NCBI RefSeq assembly: GCF_008801925.2
Contig: NZ_CP062803.1
Coordinates: 3,472,001 to 3,536,000 of the forward strand
Reading direction: 5' to 3'
Length of the DNA stretch: 64,000 bases
DNA from: Cupriavidus basilensis
Lineage (GTDB): Bacteria; Pseudomonadota; Gammaproteobacteria; Burkholderiales; Burkholderiaceae
The first letter of the stretch is position 1. Each line of letters begins with the position of its first letter. The notes below the pieces were generated by a model, which ran no database searches, was not told where the DNA came from, and saw only the letters and a list, made by a program, of their open reading frames with translations. Both the position numbers and the translations under genes were made by a program. Shown piece by piece: positions 34,841-43,519 of the stretch.

Positions 34841-34868
34841 CCCACAACCCACAACCCACAACCCACAA
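34841..34868. repeat. Heptamer tandem repeat (CCCACAA)x4
   Basis: Four perfect CCCACAA units end two bases before the cobC stop codon. Such tracts can change length by slippage; here any change would fall outside the coding sequence. Confidence 0.85.
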
Positions 34869-34870
34869 CC

Positions 34871-35446
34871 TCAAACCCGATTCCACCACCGCAACCGCGC
34901 CAAACCACTACTCAAAGTAAACCGGCAACTCGCCCCATAACCAAGATCCCACCCCAGCGTAGTAGCCAGCGGCACCCCGAGCCAGTGCGCCGCCAGCATA
35001 CGCATCGGCCCCGCATGCGCAACAACCCACAGCCGGTCCGGAGCCTCCACCGGCAAGGCATCAGCCCAGGCCGCCACACGCGCCATCGCCTGCGCGACAG
35101 TCTCGCCCCCATGCGGCCGCGCATGCAGCAGATCCGCAGCCCACGCATCCAGCTCGGCGCGCGGCACGGCGTCCCATGCAAGGCCTTCCCAACGGCCAAA
35201 ATCGAGTTCGCGCAACTGCGCATCGGCTTGCGGCACCAAACCGAAATCCCGCGCAAGTAAATCAGCCGTAGCGCGAGCCCGCGTCATCGTGCTGCAAACA
35301 ATGCGCTGCGGCGCAAGGCCATCGAGTGCCAGCAGCATGCGGGAAGGCTCGGGCAAAACGGGCTGAGCCAGCGGCAGGTCAAGCGCGCCGTAGCAGATCC
35401 CCTGCGCAACCTCGGGCGCCGCGTGGCGGATCAGGACCAGGTCCAT
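34871..35446 (-). CDS. cobC: Histidine phosphatase, probable alpha-ribazole phosphatase
   Basis: 191 residues. It is expected to remove phosphate from alpha-ribazole-5'-phosphate or adenosylcobalamin phosphate in nucleotide-loop assembly. The phosphoglycerate-mutase type active site is at the N-terminus, LIRHAAPEVAQG; the usual RHG is RHA here, as in other short family members. The second His motif is VVAHAGPMRML near 150, and the conserved Glu is in ELDFGRWEG. It overlaps the end of cobS by 16 bases and is the last gene of the btuB operon. Confidence 0.9.
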   Translation of the reverse strand: MDLVLIRHAAPEVAQGICYGALDLPLAQPVLPEPSRMLLALDGLAPQRIVCSTMTRARATADLLARDFGLVPQADAQLRELDFGRWEGLAWDAVPRAELDAWAADLLHARPHGGETVAQAMARVAAWADALPVEAPDRLWVVAHAGPMRMLAAHWLGVPLATTLGWDLGYGASCRFTLSSGLARLRWWNRV

Positions 35447-36195
35447 GCCGCCGCCACCAGATAGATCAACAACTCAGCCAGCTGCTGCGCCATGCCGAGG
35501 CAATCGCCGGTGTAGCCGCCAATGCGGCGAACAAAGTAGCGCCCCAGCAAAAAGCGCAGCGCGACCAAGGCAACGATCACCACGGCAGCGAACAGCGGCG
35601 ACACCAGCAACAGCGGCAACCCACCGCAAAGCAGCGTGAAACCCAGCCCGATGCCGGACAGCCGCTGCGCCACCGGCTTGGCCTTGCCTTCGGCACGCAC
35701 GTAGTCCAGCGTGGCAAGATAGCTCACCGCCATGGCGCGGCTGGCCGCATGCGCGGCCACCAGCACCAGCAGCAACTCCACCATGCCACTGCGTGCGGCA
35801 ATCGCCACCAGCAGTTGCCACTTGAGCAGCAGCGCCACCACCAGCGCGATGGCGCCAAATGCGCCAATGCGCGAGTCATGCATGATGCGCAGCACGTCCT
35901 CGCGCCGGTAGCCGCCGCCAAAGGCATCCACGCAGTCGGCCAGGCCGTCCTCGTGAAAAGCGCCGGTGGCCAGCAGCGTCACGGCCATGCCCATCAGCAA
36001 GGCCACGCCCGGCGGCCACCATTGCAGCGCGCCCCAGCTAGCCAGCGCGCCCAGCACGCCAACCAGCAACCCCACCAGCGGAAAGTAACGCGCCGCCGCG
36101 TTCAGGTAGTGCGGCGCAAAACCAACCCAGCGCGGCACCGGCACCCGCGTGAAGTAGCCGACGGCGGTCAGGAAGTAGCGAAGTTCGTCGAGCAT
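35431..36195 (-). CDS. cobS: Adenosylcobinamide-GDP ribazoletransferase (cobalamin synthase)
   Basis: 254 residues, integral membrane. It joins AdoCbi-GDP with alpha-ribazole. The signature TRVPVPRW near the N-terminus, the GAFHEDGLADCVDAFGGG metal-binding motif (about 80-97), RIMHDSRIGAFGA and the C-terminal RIGGYTGDCLGMAQQ are all present. Five or six membrane segments fit the family. It follows cobT by 41 bases. Confidence 0.95.
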   Translation of the reverse strand: MLDELRYFLTAVGYFTRVPVPRWVGFAPHYLNAAARYFPLVGLLVGVLGALASWGALQWWPPGVALLMGMAVTLLATGAFHEDGLADCVDAFGGGYRREDVLRIMHDSRIGAFGAIALVVALLLKWQLLVAIAARSGMVELLLVLVAAHAASRAMAVSYLATLDYVRAEGKAKPVAQRLSGIGLGFTLLCGGLPLLLVSPLFAAVVIVALVALRFLLGRYFVRRIGGYTGDCLGMAQQLAELLIYLVAAAWTWS

Positions 36196-36236
36196 GGGCG
36201 GGTGCGTTGGGCCAGGTAGCGGGAGCGTGCCGCGGC

Positions 36237-37277
36237 CTACGCCGACGCGGTGCTGACGCCAGCCGCGCCGAAGGTGGCCATCTCGCGCAGGAAGGCCGCG
36301 GCGGACGCGACCAGCGGATAGGCCAGCGCGGCGCCGGTGCCCTCGCCCAGGCGCAGGTCCAGCGCCAGCAGCGGCTCGGCGCCGAAACAATCCAGCAAGC
36401 GGCGGTGGCCGTGCTCGTGCGAGCAATGCGAGAACACGCAGTATTCCAGCACTGCGGGCACGAGGCGCTGCGCCACCAGCAGCGCGGCCGAGGCGATAAA
36501 GCCATCGACCAGGATCACCATGCGGCTCGCGGCGGCGGCGAGGAAGGCGCCGGTCATCATGGCGATCTCAAAGCCGCCGAAGGCGGCCAGTACATCGAGC
36601 GGCTCCACCGCATCCGCGTGCAGCGCCAGCGCCTGCGCCAGCACCGCGCGCTTGCGCGCGAGGCCCGCGTCGTCCAGGCCGGTGCCGCGGCCGATGCAGT
36701 CCTCAATCGGTGTATCGGTAAGCCGGCTCACCAGGCAAGCAGCCGACGAGGTATTGGCAATGCCCATCTCGCCAAAGCCGATCACGTTGCTGCCCTGCTG
36801 CGCGTGGCGCAGCACGCGCGCCATGCCGGCGGTGAGCGCTGCCTGCACCTGCTCCGCGCTCATGGCGCGCTCAAAGGCAAAATTGCGCGTGCCCGCGGCA
36901 ATGCGGCAGTTGACCAGCCCGGGCGCGGACGGCAGCGGCGCGCGCACCCCCGCATCCACCACTTCCAGCGCCAGCCCGTGCAGGCGCGAGAACACATTGA
37001 TGGCCGCACCCCCGGCCAGGAAGTTGAGCACCATCTGCGCCGTGACCTCGGCCGGATAGGCGCTCACGCCGGCATCGGCCACGCCATGGTCCCCGGCGAA
37101 CACGATCACCGCGGGACGCTTGAGCTCCGGCGTGCCACTGCCGGTAATCAGGCCGATCTGCAAGGCCAGATCCTCGAGCCGGCCGAGCGCGCCGAGCGGC
37201 TTGGTCTTGGCATCGATGGCGGCTTGCAGGGCCGGGCGCAGGGAGGCGTCGAGCGGGGTGATGGCGGGAAACTGCAT
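36237..37277 (-). CDS. cobT: Nicotinate-nucleotide-dimethylbenzimidazole phosphoribosyltransferase
   Basis: 346 residues. It activates dimethylbenzimidazole as alpha-ribazole phosphate. Family blocks are [15 protein letters not shown] near 24, [23 protein letters not shown] near 57, [18 protein letters not shown] near 163 and the C-terminal [14 protein letters not shown] that carries the catalytic Glu. Length fits (about 350). It starts 57 bases after the cobO stop. Confidence 0.96.
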   Translation of the reverse strand: MQFPAITPLDASLRPALQAAIDAKTKPLGALGRLEDLALQIGLITGSGTPELKRPAVIVFAGDHGVADAGVSAYPAEVTAQMVLNFLAGGAAINVFSRLHGLALEVVDAGVRAPLPSAPGLVNCRIAAGTRNFAFERAMSAEQVQAALTAGMARVLRHAQQGSNVIGFGEMGIANTSSAACLVSRLTDTPIEDCIGRGTGLDDAGLARKRAVLAQALALHADAVEPLDVLAAFGGFEIAMMTGAFLAAAASRMVILVDGFIASAALLVAQRLVPAVLEYCVFSHCSHEHGHRRLLDCFGAEPLLALDLRLGEGTGAALAYPLVASAAAFLREMATFGAAGVSTASA

Positions 37278-37334
37278 GGTATTTCTTGGTGTGGCTGAGA
37301 AAAGATTCGATTCGCTGGAACAAGAATAGACGTT

Positions 37335-37976
37335 TTACATCTCGACGCCACGTTGGGCCTTGATGCCTTGCTGGAAGGCATGCTTGACTGGCGTCATGTC
37401 CGTCACGGTATCCGCCGCCTCGATCAGCGCGGGCGGCGCGCCGCGGCCGGTGATGACCACGTGCTGCATCGGCGGGCGGGCACGCAGGTCGGCGATGACG
37501 GTGTCGACATCGAGGTAATGCAGCTTGAGCGCGATATTGAGCTCGTCCAGCAGCACCAGCCCGATCGACGGGTCGCGCAGCAGCGAGCGCGCCACCTCCC
37601 ACGCGGCCTGGGCCTTGGCCACGTCACGCGCGCGATCCTGGGTTTCCCAGGTGTAGCCCTCGCCCATCACATGGAAGGCGCACTGCTCCGGAAAGCGCCG
37701 CAGGAACAATTCCTCGCCGCTGGGAATCGCGCCCTTGATGAATTGCACCACGCCGGCCTGCATGCCGTGGCCAAGCGCGCGCACCACCATGCCAAAGCCG
37801 GAGCTGGATTTGCCCTTGCCATTGCCGGTGGTGATGACGATCACGCCGCGCTCGTCCTGCGCCGCGGCAATCTTGGCATCCACGACATCCTTCTTGCGCA
37901 GCATGCGCGCCTTGTGGCGCTCGTCGCGGGCGGCGTCTTCCGACGTGGAGGTCTCAAGGGCTTTGGGTTCAGTCAT
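37335..37976 (-). CDS. cobO: Corrinoid adenosyltransferase (CobA/CobO/BtuR type)
   Basis: 213 residues. It adds the 5'-deoxyadenosyl group to Co(I) corrinoids. The P-loop TTGNGKGKSSSGFG (about 49-62) and the C-terminal LDELNIALKLHYLDVD and HVVITGRGAPPALIEAAD blocks define the family. The first 25 residues are an extension. The ATG at 37976 overlaps the end of btuD by 8 bases. Confidence 0.95.
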   Translation of the reverse strand: MTEPKALETSTSEDAARDERHKARMLRKKDVVDAKIAAAQDERGVIVITTGNGKGKSSSGFGMVVRALGHGMQAGVVQFIKGAIPSGEELFLRRFPEQCAFHVMGEGYTWETQDRARDVAKAQAAWEVARSLLRDPSIGLVLLDELNIALKLHYLDVDTVIADLRARPPMQHVVITGRGAPPALIEAADTVTDMTPVKHAFQQGIKAQRGVEM

Positions 37977-38805
37977 GTTGGGTTTCGTCCGGTACGGGAG
38001 AATACGCCCCGTCGGCAATCAGCGCGGTATGGCGGCCGTCGCTGACGCTGACAATGGGCGTGCGCAGCGCGTGCGAGCAATGCGCGGGGGTCAGGACCTG
38101 CGTGGCGGGGCCATGCAGGCACAGGCCGTCTTCGGCCAGCAGCAAAGCATGGGTCGCGTAGCGCCGCGCCAGGTTAAGGTCGTGCAGGATCACCACGATG
38201 GCGTGGCGGCCGGCGCGGGCCAGCCGCGCCAGGGTTTCCAGCACCATGATCTGGTGGCGCAGGTCGAGGTGGGCGGCGGGTTCGTCCAGCATCAGCAGCG
38301 GCGCCTGTTGCGCCAGCGTGGCGGCCAGCGAGACGCGCTGGCGCTCGCCGCCGGACAGGGTCAGCACGTCGCGCCCGGCCAGCGCATCGAGATCCATCTC
38401 GCGCATCACGGCCGCGACCACCGCGTCGTCCTCGCGGCCGGCCCAGCCCCAGCCGGAGAGATGCGGGTGGCGGCCCACCGCCACGGCGTCGCGCACCGAC
38501 ATCGAGAAGGTGTCGTGCACCGCCTGAGGCAGGTAGGCGCGGCGCAATGCCAGGGCCGCGGGCGGCGTCTGCAGCGGCGCGCAGCCATCGAGCAGCACCA
38601 CGCCGCCGTCCGGCTTGCGCAGCCCGGCCAGCACCGACATCAGCGTGGACTTGCCGACGCCGTTCGGGCCCACGATGCACCACAGCTCGCCCGCCTGCAT
38701 GGACAGGCTCAGGCCATCGAGCAGCACGCGCGCGCCGGCGCGCAATTGCAAGGACTGCAGCACCAGCGACGGACAAGCGGTGACGGGTTCGTTCCAGGTC
38801 GGCAT
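37969..38805 (-). CDS. btuD: Cobalamin ABC transporter ATPase BtuD
   Basis: 278 residues. Walker A is GPNGVGKST (about 45-53), the signature is LSGGERQRVSLA (about 148) and Walker B is LLMLDEPAAHLD (about 169), with the H-loop His in VILHDLNLA. The C-terminal 45 residues resemble those of hemin and cobalamin importers. It follows btuC by 5 bases and would energise import together with btuC and the distant btuF. Confidence 0.94.
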   Translation of the reverse strand: MPTWNEPVTACPSLVLQSLQLRAGARVLLDGLSLSMQAGELWCIVGPNGVGKSTLMSVLAGLRKPDGGVVLLDGCAPLQTPPAALALRRAYLPQAVHDTFSMSVRDAVAVGRHPHLSGWGWAGREDDAVVAAVMREMDLDALAGRDVLTLSGGERQRVSLAATLAQQAPLLMLDEPAAHLDLRHQIMVLETLARLARAGRHAIVVILHDLNLARRYATHALLLAEDGLCLHGPATQVLTPAHCSHALRTPIVSVSDGRHTALIADGAYSPVPDETQHD

Positions 38806-38810
38806 GGTAG

Positions 38811-39809
38811 TCAGCGCGGCCTGCGCAGCAGGAGAAAGAGGAAAGTCGGCACGCCCAGCAGCGCTGTGATCACGCCAACCGGCAACTGCGCCGGCGCAAT
38901 CACCGTGCGCGCCACCAGGTCGGCCGCCATCAGCAACGTACCGCCCAGCAAGGCCGAGGCAGGCAGCATCAGGCGCTGGTCGTTGCCCCAGGCAAGGCGC
39001 ACCAGGTGCGGCACCACCAGCCCGACAAAGCCGATCGAGCCGGCCGAGGTAATGGCCACCGCGATCGCCAGCGAGGCCAGCACGAACACCGACATGCGTA
39101 CCGCGCCGACGCGCACGCCCAGCGCCTGCGCCACGGTCTCGCCCATCAGCATGGCATTGAGCGAGCGCGCCATCGGCATGGCCAGCAGCACAGCCAGCGC
39201 CAGCGCACCCAGCGCAAGGCCGTAGCTGGCGGTGCCGCCCAGGTCGCCGGTCAGCCAGAACAGCATGCCGCGCAAACGGGCCTCGGGCGCCACGCTCAAG
39301 ATCAAGGTAATCAGCGCGCCCCAGCCAGCGGCCAGGATCACGCCGGTCAGCAGCAGGCGCGAGCCGGCCTCATGATGCCCGCCCTGCACCTGCGGATGCA
39401 GCAGGTCGCGCCGCGCCAGCGTGGCCACCAGCACCATCGAGAACAGCGCGCCGCCGGCCGCGCCGGCCTGCACTGTCCACAGAGGCCACATCATCAGCAT
39501 GGCGGTGAGCGCGCCGGTGGCCGCACCGCCCGATACGCCAAGCACATAGGGCTCGGCCAGCGGATTGCGCAGCAGCACCTGCATCAGCGCGCCGGTCAGC
39601 GCCAGCAGGCCGCCGCAAGCGAATGCCGCGGCCGCGCGCGGCAGCCGCAGCTCACGCACGATGGCCCCGGCGGTATCGTCGGCACCGACAAACAGCGCGT
39701 GCCAGACCTGCGCACCCGACAAGGGCACGCTGCCCACCGCCAGCGACAGCAGGAACACCGCCACGCCGGCGGCGGCAAGCATCAGCCAGACGGCTAGCGC
39801 GCGGCGCAT
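38811..39809 (-). CDS. btuC: Cobalamin ABC transporter permease BtuC
   Basis: 332 residues, FecCD family with about ten membrane helices. Typical blocks are RELRLPRAAAAFACGGLLALTGALMQVLLRNPLAEPYVLGVSGG (about 52-95) and SAGSIGFVGLVVPHLVRL near 265, with the loop that contacts the ATPase. It starts 15 bases after the btuB stop. Confidence 0.95.
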   Translation of the reverse strand: MRRALAVWLMLAAAGVAVFLLSLAVGSVPLSGAQVWHALFVGADDTAGAIVRELRLPRAAAAFACGGLLALTGALMQVLLRNPLAEPYVLGVSGGAATGALTAMLMMWPLWTVQAGAAGGALFSMVLVATLARRDLLHPQVQGGHHEAGSRLLLTGVILAAGWGALITLILSVAPEARLRGMLFWLTGDLGGTASYGLALGALALAVLLAMPMARSLNAMLMGETVAQALGVRVGAVRMSVFVLASLAIAVAITSAGSIGFVGLVVPHLVRLAWGNDQRLMLPASALLGGTLLMAADLVARTVIAPAQLPVGVITALLGVPTFLFLLLRRPR

Positions 39810-39824
39810 GTCAGGCGGCCACCA

Positions 39825-41789
39825 TCATTTCTGGCGCCAGCCAAGCGTGACAAAGCCGGCGCGTCCCTGCGTGTTGTAGGGATAGGCGAGCTGGTAGTTC
39901 TTGTCGAACAGGTTTTCCACACGGGCGGCCACGAACCATTGCTTGTCGATGTTATAGCGGGCGTTGAGGTTGACGATACCGTATCCGCCCAGCGTGCGCG
40001 AGCCACTATCCATGCGCGTCGAGGAGATGATCCACTCGCCGCCCAGGCGGAAGTCGCCAAACTGGCGGCCCACGTCGAAGGCGGCATGGCGGCGCGCGCG
40101 GCGCAGCAACTGCGTGTTGCTCTGCTCATCCACCGGGTTCTGGAAGGTGATGCTGGCGCCCACATCGGTGCCCATCAGCCTGGCGCGCCAGGAGGCTTCG
40201 ACGCCTTGCACCTTGGCCTTGTTGACATTTTGCGCCAGGTACAGACCGTTGGGCTGCAGCGCCGAGGTGATCAGGTTGTCGTAGCGGGTCTCGAACGCCG
40301 TCACGCGCAGCAGGCCGGCAGCATCGGTGTTGTACTGCGCGCCCAGCTCGACCGACTTGGCGCGCTCGGGCTGGATGCCCGGCTGGCCGTAGCCAGGATA
40401 ATAGAGCTCGTTGAACGTCGGCGCGCGAAAGGCATTGCTGGCGTTGGCGATCAGCTTGAACGCCTCGGTCACGTTATAGCCATAGCCGGCAAAGTAGCTG
40501 GCTTGGCTGCCGAAGTCCGAGTAGTGGTCGTTGCGCACATTGAGCTGCAACTGGTGCTTGCCCAGCCGGCCATCGTAGCCCCCGAACACCGACGCAATAT
40601 TGCGGCCCGGTGCGCCATACGTGTTTGAGCTGAATTCCTGCTGCGCATACTCCGTGCCGAACAGCAGCTTATGGGTCGGCGCCAGCGCATATTCGTTCTG
40701 CCAGGTGTACTGGCGATTGCGCGTGTTGAAGTTGCTGTTGAACAGTCCGTTCAAGGTGTTTTCGCTATTGTCCCCGCTCTGCGCGACCTTGAAATGCGTG
40801 GTCCAGTCCCGGGTAATCTTGCCGTTGACAAAGGCGGATACGGTGTACAACTCGCTGTTCATCCACCAGACATCGGTCGGTTTGCCTGTCGTGGTGTCGT
40901 AGGAGAGCTTGCTCTTCGAGTAGTAGGCGGTGACGCCGGCATCCCAGTCGCTGGTGAAACGATGCTTCACCTGGCCCGATACGCTCTTGTTGTCATACGG
41001 GTTGTCGTTCGGGTTCGGGCCCATGCCCTTCTTTGCCTTGGCCGGATTGTCACCGTTCCATTGGGCCGCGTTGATCGCCGAAAAGCCGTCTGTCTTGACT
41101 GCCGACCCGGTGATATTGAACGAGGTATCGCCCACCTGGCCGCCGTAGCCCACCGTGCCCTGGCGCGTATTGTTGCTGCCGTACTCGATCTGCGCGTTGG
41201 CCGCTGGGGCCTGGCCCGCGCCGCTCTTGGTGAAGATCTGCACCACGCCGCCGATCGCATCCGAGCCATAGAGCGCCGAGACATTGCCGCGCACGATCTC
41301 GATATGGTCGATCTGGTCGGGCAGGATATTCGAGAGCTGGGCCGTGCCGCTGCTGGCCGCCGAGATCCGCATGCCGTCGATCAGGATCAGCGTCTGGTTG
41401 GAGTTGGCCCCGCGCATGAACAGGCTGGTATTGGCACCCAGGCCGCCGTTGGCGGCAAACTCCACACCGGCCTGCGTGCGCAGCAGCGAGCGCAGGTCGA
41501 CGGCTTGCGAGTTGACGATATCCTGCTGGGTCACCACGGTGGTATGCGGCAGCGCGTCGGTCAAAGGCTGTGCAGTGCGGGTAGCAGTGACCACCACCGG
41601 GTCGAGTTGCGCGTCTGGCGCGGGTTGCGCAGCGGATTGCGCAGCGGACTGGGCCATGGCCGCGCCTGGCGCGCTCATGGCAAGCCAGGCGGCAAGCGCG
41701 GCGGGCAGTTGCCGCGAGACGAAAACGGGTGTGGTGTGACGGCGCGCCGGCAATGCCGGACGGCTCGACGTGGAGGGCGAAAAGCGCAT
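39825..41789 (-). CDS. btuB: TonB-dependent vitamin B12 receptor BtuB
   Basis: 654 residues. Outer-membrane receptor that brings cobalamins into the periplasm using TonB. A long signal (about 1-46) is followed by a TonB-box-like DPVVVTATR, a plug domain (TQAGVEFAANGGLGANTSLFMRG, IEIVRGNVSALYGSDAIGGVVQIFT) and a 22-strand barrel ending in aromatic-rich strands (GRAGFVTLGW). The AQSAAQSAAQ stretch near the cleavage site comes from a 12-base duplication. The first gene after the cobalamin riboswitch; no strong ribosome site is visible before the ATG at 41789. Confidence 0.95.
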   Translation of the reverse strand: MRFSPSTSSRPALPARRHTTPVFVSRQLPAALAAWLAMSAPGAAMAQSAAQSAAQPAPDAQLDPVVVTATRTAQPLTDALPHTTVVTQQDIVNSQAVDLRSLLRTQAGVEFAANGGLGANTSLFMRGANSNQTLILIDGMRISAASSGTAQLSNILPDQIDHIEIVRGNVSALYGSDAIGGVVQIFTKSGAGQAPAANAQIEYGSNNTRQGTVGYGGQVGDTSFNITGSAVKTDGFSAINAAQWNGDNPAKAKKGMGPNPNDNPYDNKSVSGQVKHRFTSDWDAGVTAYYSKSKLSYDTTTGKPTDVWWMNSELYTVSAFVNGKITRDWTTHFKVAQSGDNSENTLNGLFNSNFNTRNRQYTWQNEYALAPTHKLLFGTEYAQQEFSSNTYGAPGRNIASVFGGYDGRLGKHQLQLNVRNDHYSDFGSQASYFAGYGYNVTEAFKLIANASNAFRAPTFNELYYPGYGQPGIQPERAKSVELGAQYNTDAAGLLRVTAFETRYDNLITSALQPNGLYLAQNVNKAKVQGVEASWRARLMGTDVGASITFQNPVDEQSNTQLLRRARRHAAFDVGRQFGDFRLGGEWIISSTRMDSGSRTLGGYGIVNLNARYNIDKQWFVAARVENLFDKNYQLAYPYNTQGRAGFVTLGWRQK

Positions 41790-41892
41790 GATGCGAAGTG
41801 GGAGAGAGCTGCCTAGTCCGTTCCCCCGCGGACCGTCTGGCGACGAAGCACGCCGCTGGCTTGCGCGGCAAAAAGCAGCGGAGGGCGGCGCA

Positions 41893-42118
41893 CTCTCATC
41901 CAGGCCGGTATCCGGGCTGACGACACCAGTCCGACCGCCTTCCCGAACCTTGCGGTTCAGTGGCTGAGTGGTCGGCCTTGCGATCTTGCGATCACGGTCG
42001 CTTACCGTTGCGGGGGCAGCACAGGTTGGCTCGGCCCTGCCCTGGCGGCGGCGGCTGGCTCCCTGTTTCCCGTTGAACTGCAACCCTGTAGTGAATAGGA
42101 TTACGAGCACCTGGAACG
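41893..42118 (-). promoter_or_regulatory. Cobalamin riboswitch upstream of btuB
   Basis: On the minus strand the AdoCbl riboswitch blocks occur in order: GGTGC near 42113, an AACGGGAAACAGGG segment near 42083-42070, the invariant CTGCCCCCGCAACGGTAA near 42022-42005, GAAGGCGGTCGGACTGGTG, and the B12 box AGCCCGGATACCGGCCTGG at 41918-41900. The btuB ATG lies about 105 bases further on. Between them GTCCGCGGGGGAACGGAC can form a hairpin that could hide the ribosome site. Binding of adenosylcobalamin is expected to turn off btuB and the six genes after it. Ends are approximate. Confidence 0.95.
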
Positions 42119-42298
42119 TGCGCGAGTGTAGGCAGTTTCGAGGCAAGCGTCAATGCCGCGGCAAAACACGGGGAAAGCGCCCGGAAACAGGCATAAAGCC
42201 GTCGCCACGGATGCCGTTAAACGACGATGCATGCAACTTCGGCACGCAGGCCCGGTCACACACGTCTGCGTTCGCCGTCCGCACGATAGCGCTTGGGC

Positions 42299-42304
42299 TA
42301 AAAT
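42299..42304 (+). promoter_or_regulatory. Possible -10 box of the zapB-like gene
   Basis: TAAAAT 22 bases before the start at 42327; the -35 region is not recognisable. Transcription would run away from the riboswitch. Confidence 0.35.
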
Positions 42305-42326
42305 CCCAAAACCCGAGACCCTAGAT

Positions 42327-42656
42327 ATGACAGGCTCTATGCTCACCGAACTCGAACAACTCGCCGCCAAGATCGGGCGTGTGCTGCACCATGCCGATAC
42401 CCTGGCGGCGGAGAACCAGCGGCTGCGCGAGGAGATCGAACGCCTGCAGGCCGACGCCAGCCAGCTGCGCGGCGACCGTGAAGCCATGGCCGCCGACCGC
42501 GAGCTGCTCAATATCAAGATCGAGGAAGCGCAGCTGCGCATCCAGTCGATCCTGGACAAGCTGCCCACCGCCAGCGACGCCCGCCAGCTCGACCTGCTGG
42601 GCGAAGGCGATGCGGCCAGCCGCGCCGAACAGAAGGGACCCGGAGAAAACGCATGA
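42327..42656 (+). CDS. Small coiled-coil protein, ZapB-like (upstream of zapA)
   Basis: 109 residues. Almost the whole protein from 5 to about 75 is a predicted coiled coil (LEQLAAKIGRVLHHADTLAAENQRLREEIERLQADASQLRGD) with a flexible tail. It is similar in size and look to ZapB and to the short coiled-coil family found before zapA in proteobacteria (TIGR02449-like). A role in Z-ring organisation is inferred. Start at 42327, or 42339 for a second ATG. The stop overlaps the zapA start (ATGA). Confidence 0.8.
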   Translation: MTGSMLTELEQLAAKIGRVLHHADTLAAENQRLREEIERLQADASQLRGDREAMAADRELLNIKIEEAQLRIQSILDKLPTASDARQLDLLGEGDAASRAEQKGPGENA

Positions 42657-42994
42657 GCAATAAGCAAGTCGAGGTCAACATTGCCGGCCAGTCCTACCGG
42701 TTCGCCATTGCCGCCGACAACGAGGCCGCGCTGCTGGAGGCCGCGGCACTGGTAGACGGCCAGATGACCCGGCTCAAGGGCGGGGTATCCGCCAAGGGCG
42801 TGGAACGCGTTGCCGTGATGGCCGCGATCAGCATCGCCTCGGACCTGCTCGCGCTCAAGCGCAAGCAGCAAGACGATGGCGCGATTCCCGTTGATGCAGT
42901 GCGTGCGCGCATTCGCGAGCTAAACGAGCGCGCGGACGAAGCCCTGCGCCAGTACGCGCATGTGGGCACCAATTCGCCCGTGCCGCGCAACTGA
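42653..42994 (+). CDS. zapA: Cell division protein ZapA
   Basis: 113 residues. It bundles FtsZ filaments. The N-terminal half reads KQVEVNIAGQSYRFAIAADNEAALLEAAALVDGQM, the ZapA globular domain, followed by the GVERVAVMAAISIASDLLAL helix and a coiled-coil tail. Length matches. It is coupled to the zapB-like gene and followed by a hairpin and the 6S RNA locus, the same order (zapA then ssrS) as in E. coli. Confidence 0.95.
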   Translation: MSNKQVEVNIAGQSYRFAIAADNEAALLEAAALVDGQMTRLKGGVSAKGVERVAVMAAISIASDLLALKRKQQDDGAIPVDAVRARIRELNERADEALRQYAHVGTNSPVPRN

Positions 42995-42997
42995 TGC

Positions 42998-43036
42998 CCT
43001 GCCTGTGCCGGCGGTGTACCGCACGGCACAGGCAGG
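42998..43036 (+). terminator. Strong hairpin after zapA
   Basis: CCTGCCTGTGCCG and CGGCACAGGCAGG are perfect 13-base arms, extended by GCGG-TGTA-CCGC to a 17-pair stem with one bulged A. There is no U tract, so it may end zapA transcription only partly. Confidence 0.6.
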
Positions 43037-43118
43037 CGGCAATACGCCCGTGATTTCGGCCCGATGTGCCCCACATGCCGCGCGCGTCAGCAAAATGTAA
43101 CGACACGCAAAGACGGGC

Positions 43119-43147
43119 TTGGTATGGAAAGCCTCGCGGTGTATAGT
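43119..43147 (+). promoter_or_regulatory. Sigma-70 promoter upstream of the 6S RNA region
   Basis: TTGGTA (43119-43124) and TATAGT (43142-43147) with an exact 17-base spacer. It is the best promoter match in the window. Transcription would start near 43154 and read into the nested hairpin and the 6S sequence. Confidence 0.65.
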
Positions 43148-43233
43148 GGAGCCAAGCCGCACCAAGCCACATAGTTGCGGCACCTTAGGTCGGGTTATCG
43201 CGCCTGACCGCCGTTTTCATCCCATCCAAGTTA

Positions 43234-43310
43234 GAAACGGCAAACGTCTGACAGCCATGCCAAAGCAGTACGCGTTTGGCAGTGCAAAAAGTCAGACGTT
43301 TGACAGTTTC
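43234..43310. repeat. 77-base nested inverted repeat upstream of 6S RNA
   Basis: Outer pairing GAAAC/GTTTC, then a perfect 12-base arm CAAACGTCTGAC (43241-43252) with GTCAGACGTTTG (43291-43302), then an inner perfect 7-base hairpin TGCCAAA (43258-43264) with TTTGGCA (43275-43281). It has no U tract and no reading frame. It lies between a good promoter and the 6S RNA. Confidence 0.8.
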
Positions 43311-43364
43311 CCTGCCTGGTTCGTCAGGATCATATTCCTTGAACCGATAAGCATTTGTTGGTGC

Positions 43365-43519
43365 GGGATTATGCCGTGTGGGCGAGCGCGTCGCATGGTT
43401 CATAGTTGCAGTCTGGACTCCCTGAACCGGTGATGTACCCGAAATGCGGCTTCCGCAGCCACTCTGAACCTCACTTGGGTTCAGGATGCCGATCCAGCGG
43501 CCGAGGCGGGGACCCCTCT
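43365..43519 (+). ncRNA. ssrS: 6S RNA (ends approximate)
   Basis: 6S RNA binds sigma-70 RNA polymerase by imitating an open promoter. The region after zapA shows its parts in order: a central-bubble 5' side GTCTGGACTCCCTGAACCGG, an apical hairpin TGCGG-CTT-CCGCA, the 3' element CTGAACC-TCACTT-GGGTTCAG that corresponds to the CTTGAACC/GGTTCAAG hairpin of E. coli 6S RNA, and a closing pairing GCCGTGTGG (about 43375) with CCAGCGGC (about 43494). A strong terminator follows. Synteny with zapA agrees. The 5' end is not fixed; no protein frame fits. Confidence 0.78.

Noticed and set aside
42120..42326. Second riboswitch or leader on the plus strand before the zapB-like gene
   Set aside because: No conserved riboswitch blocks appear on this strand; only a weak -10 is visible.
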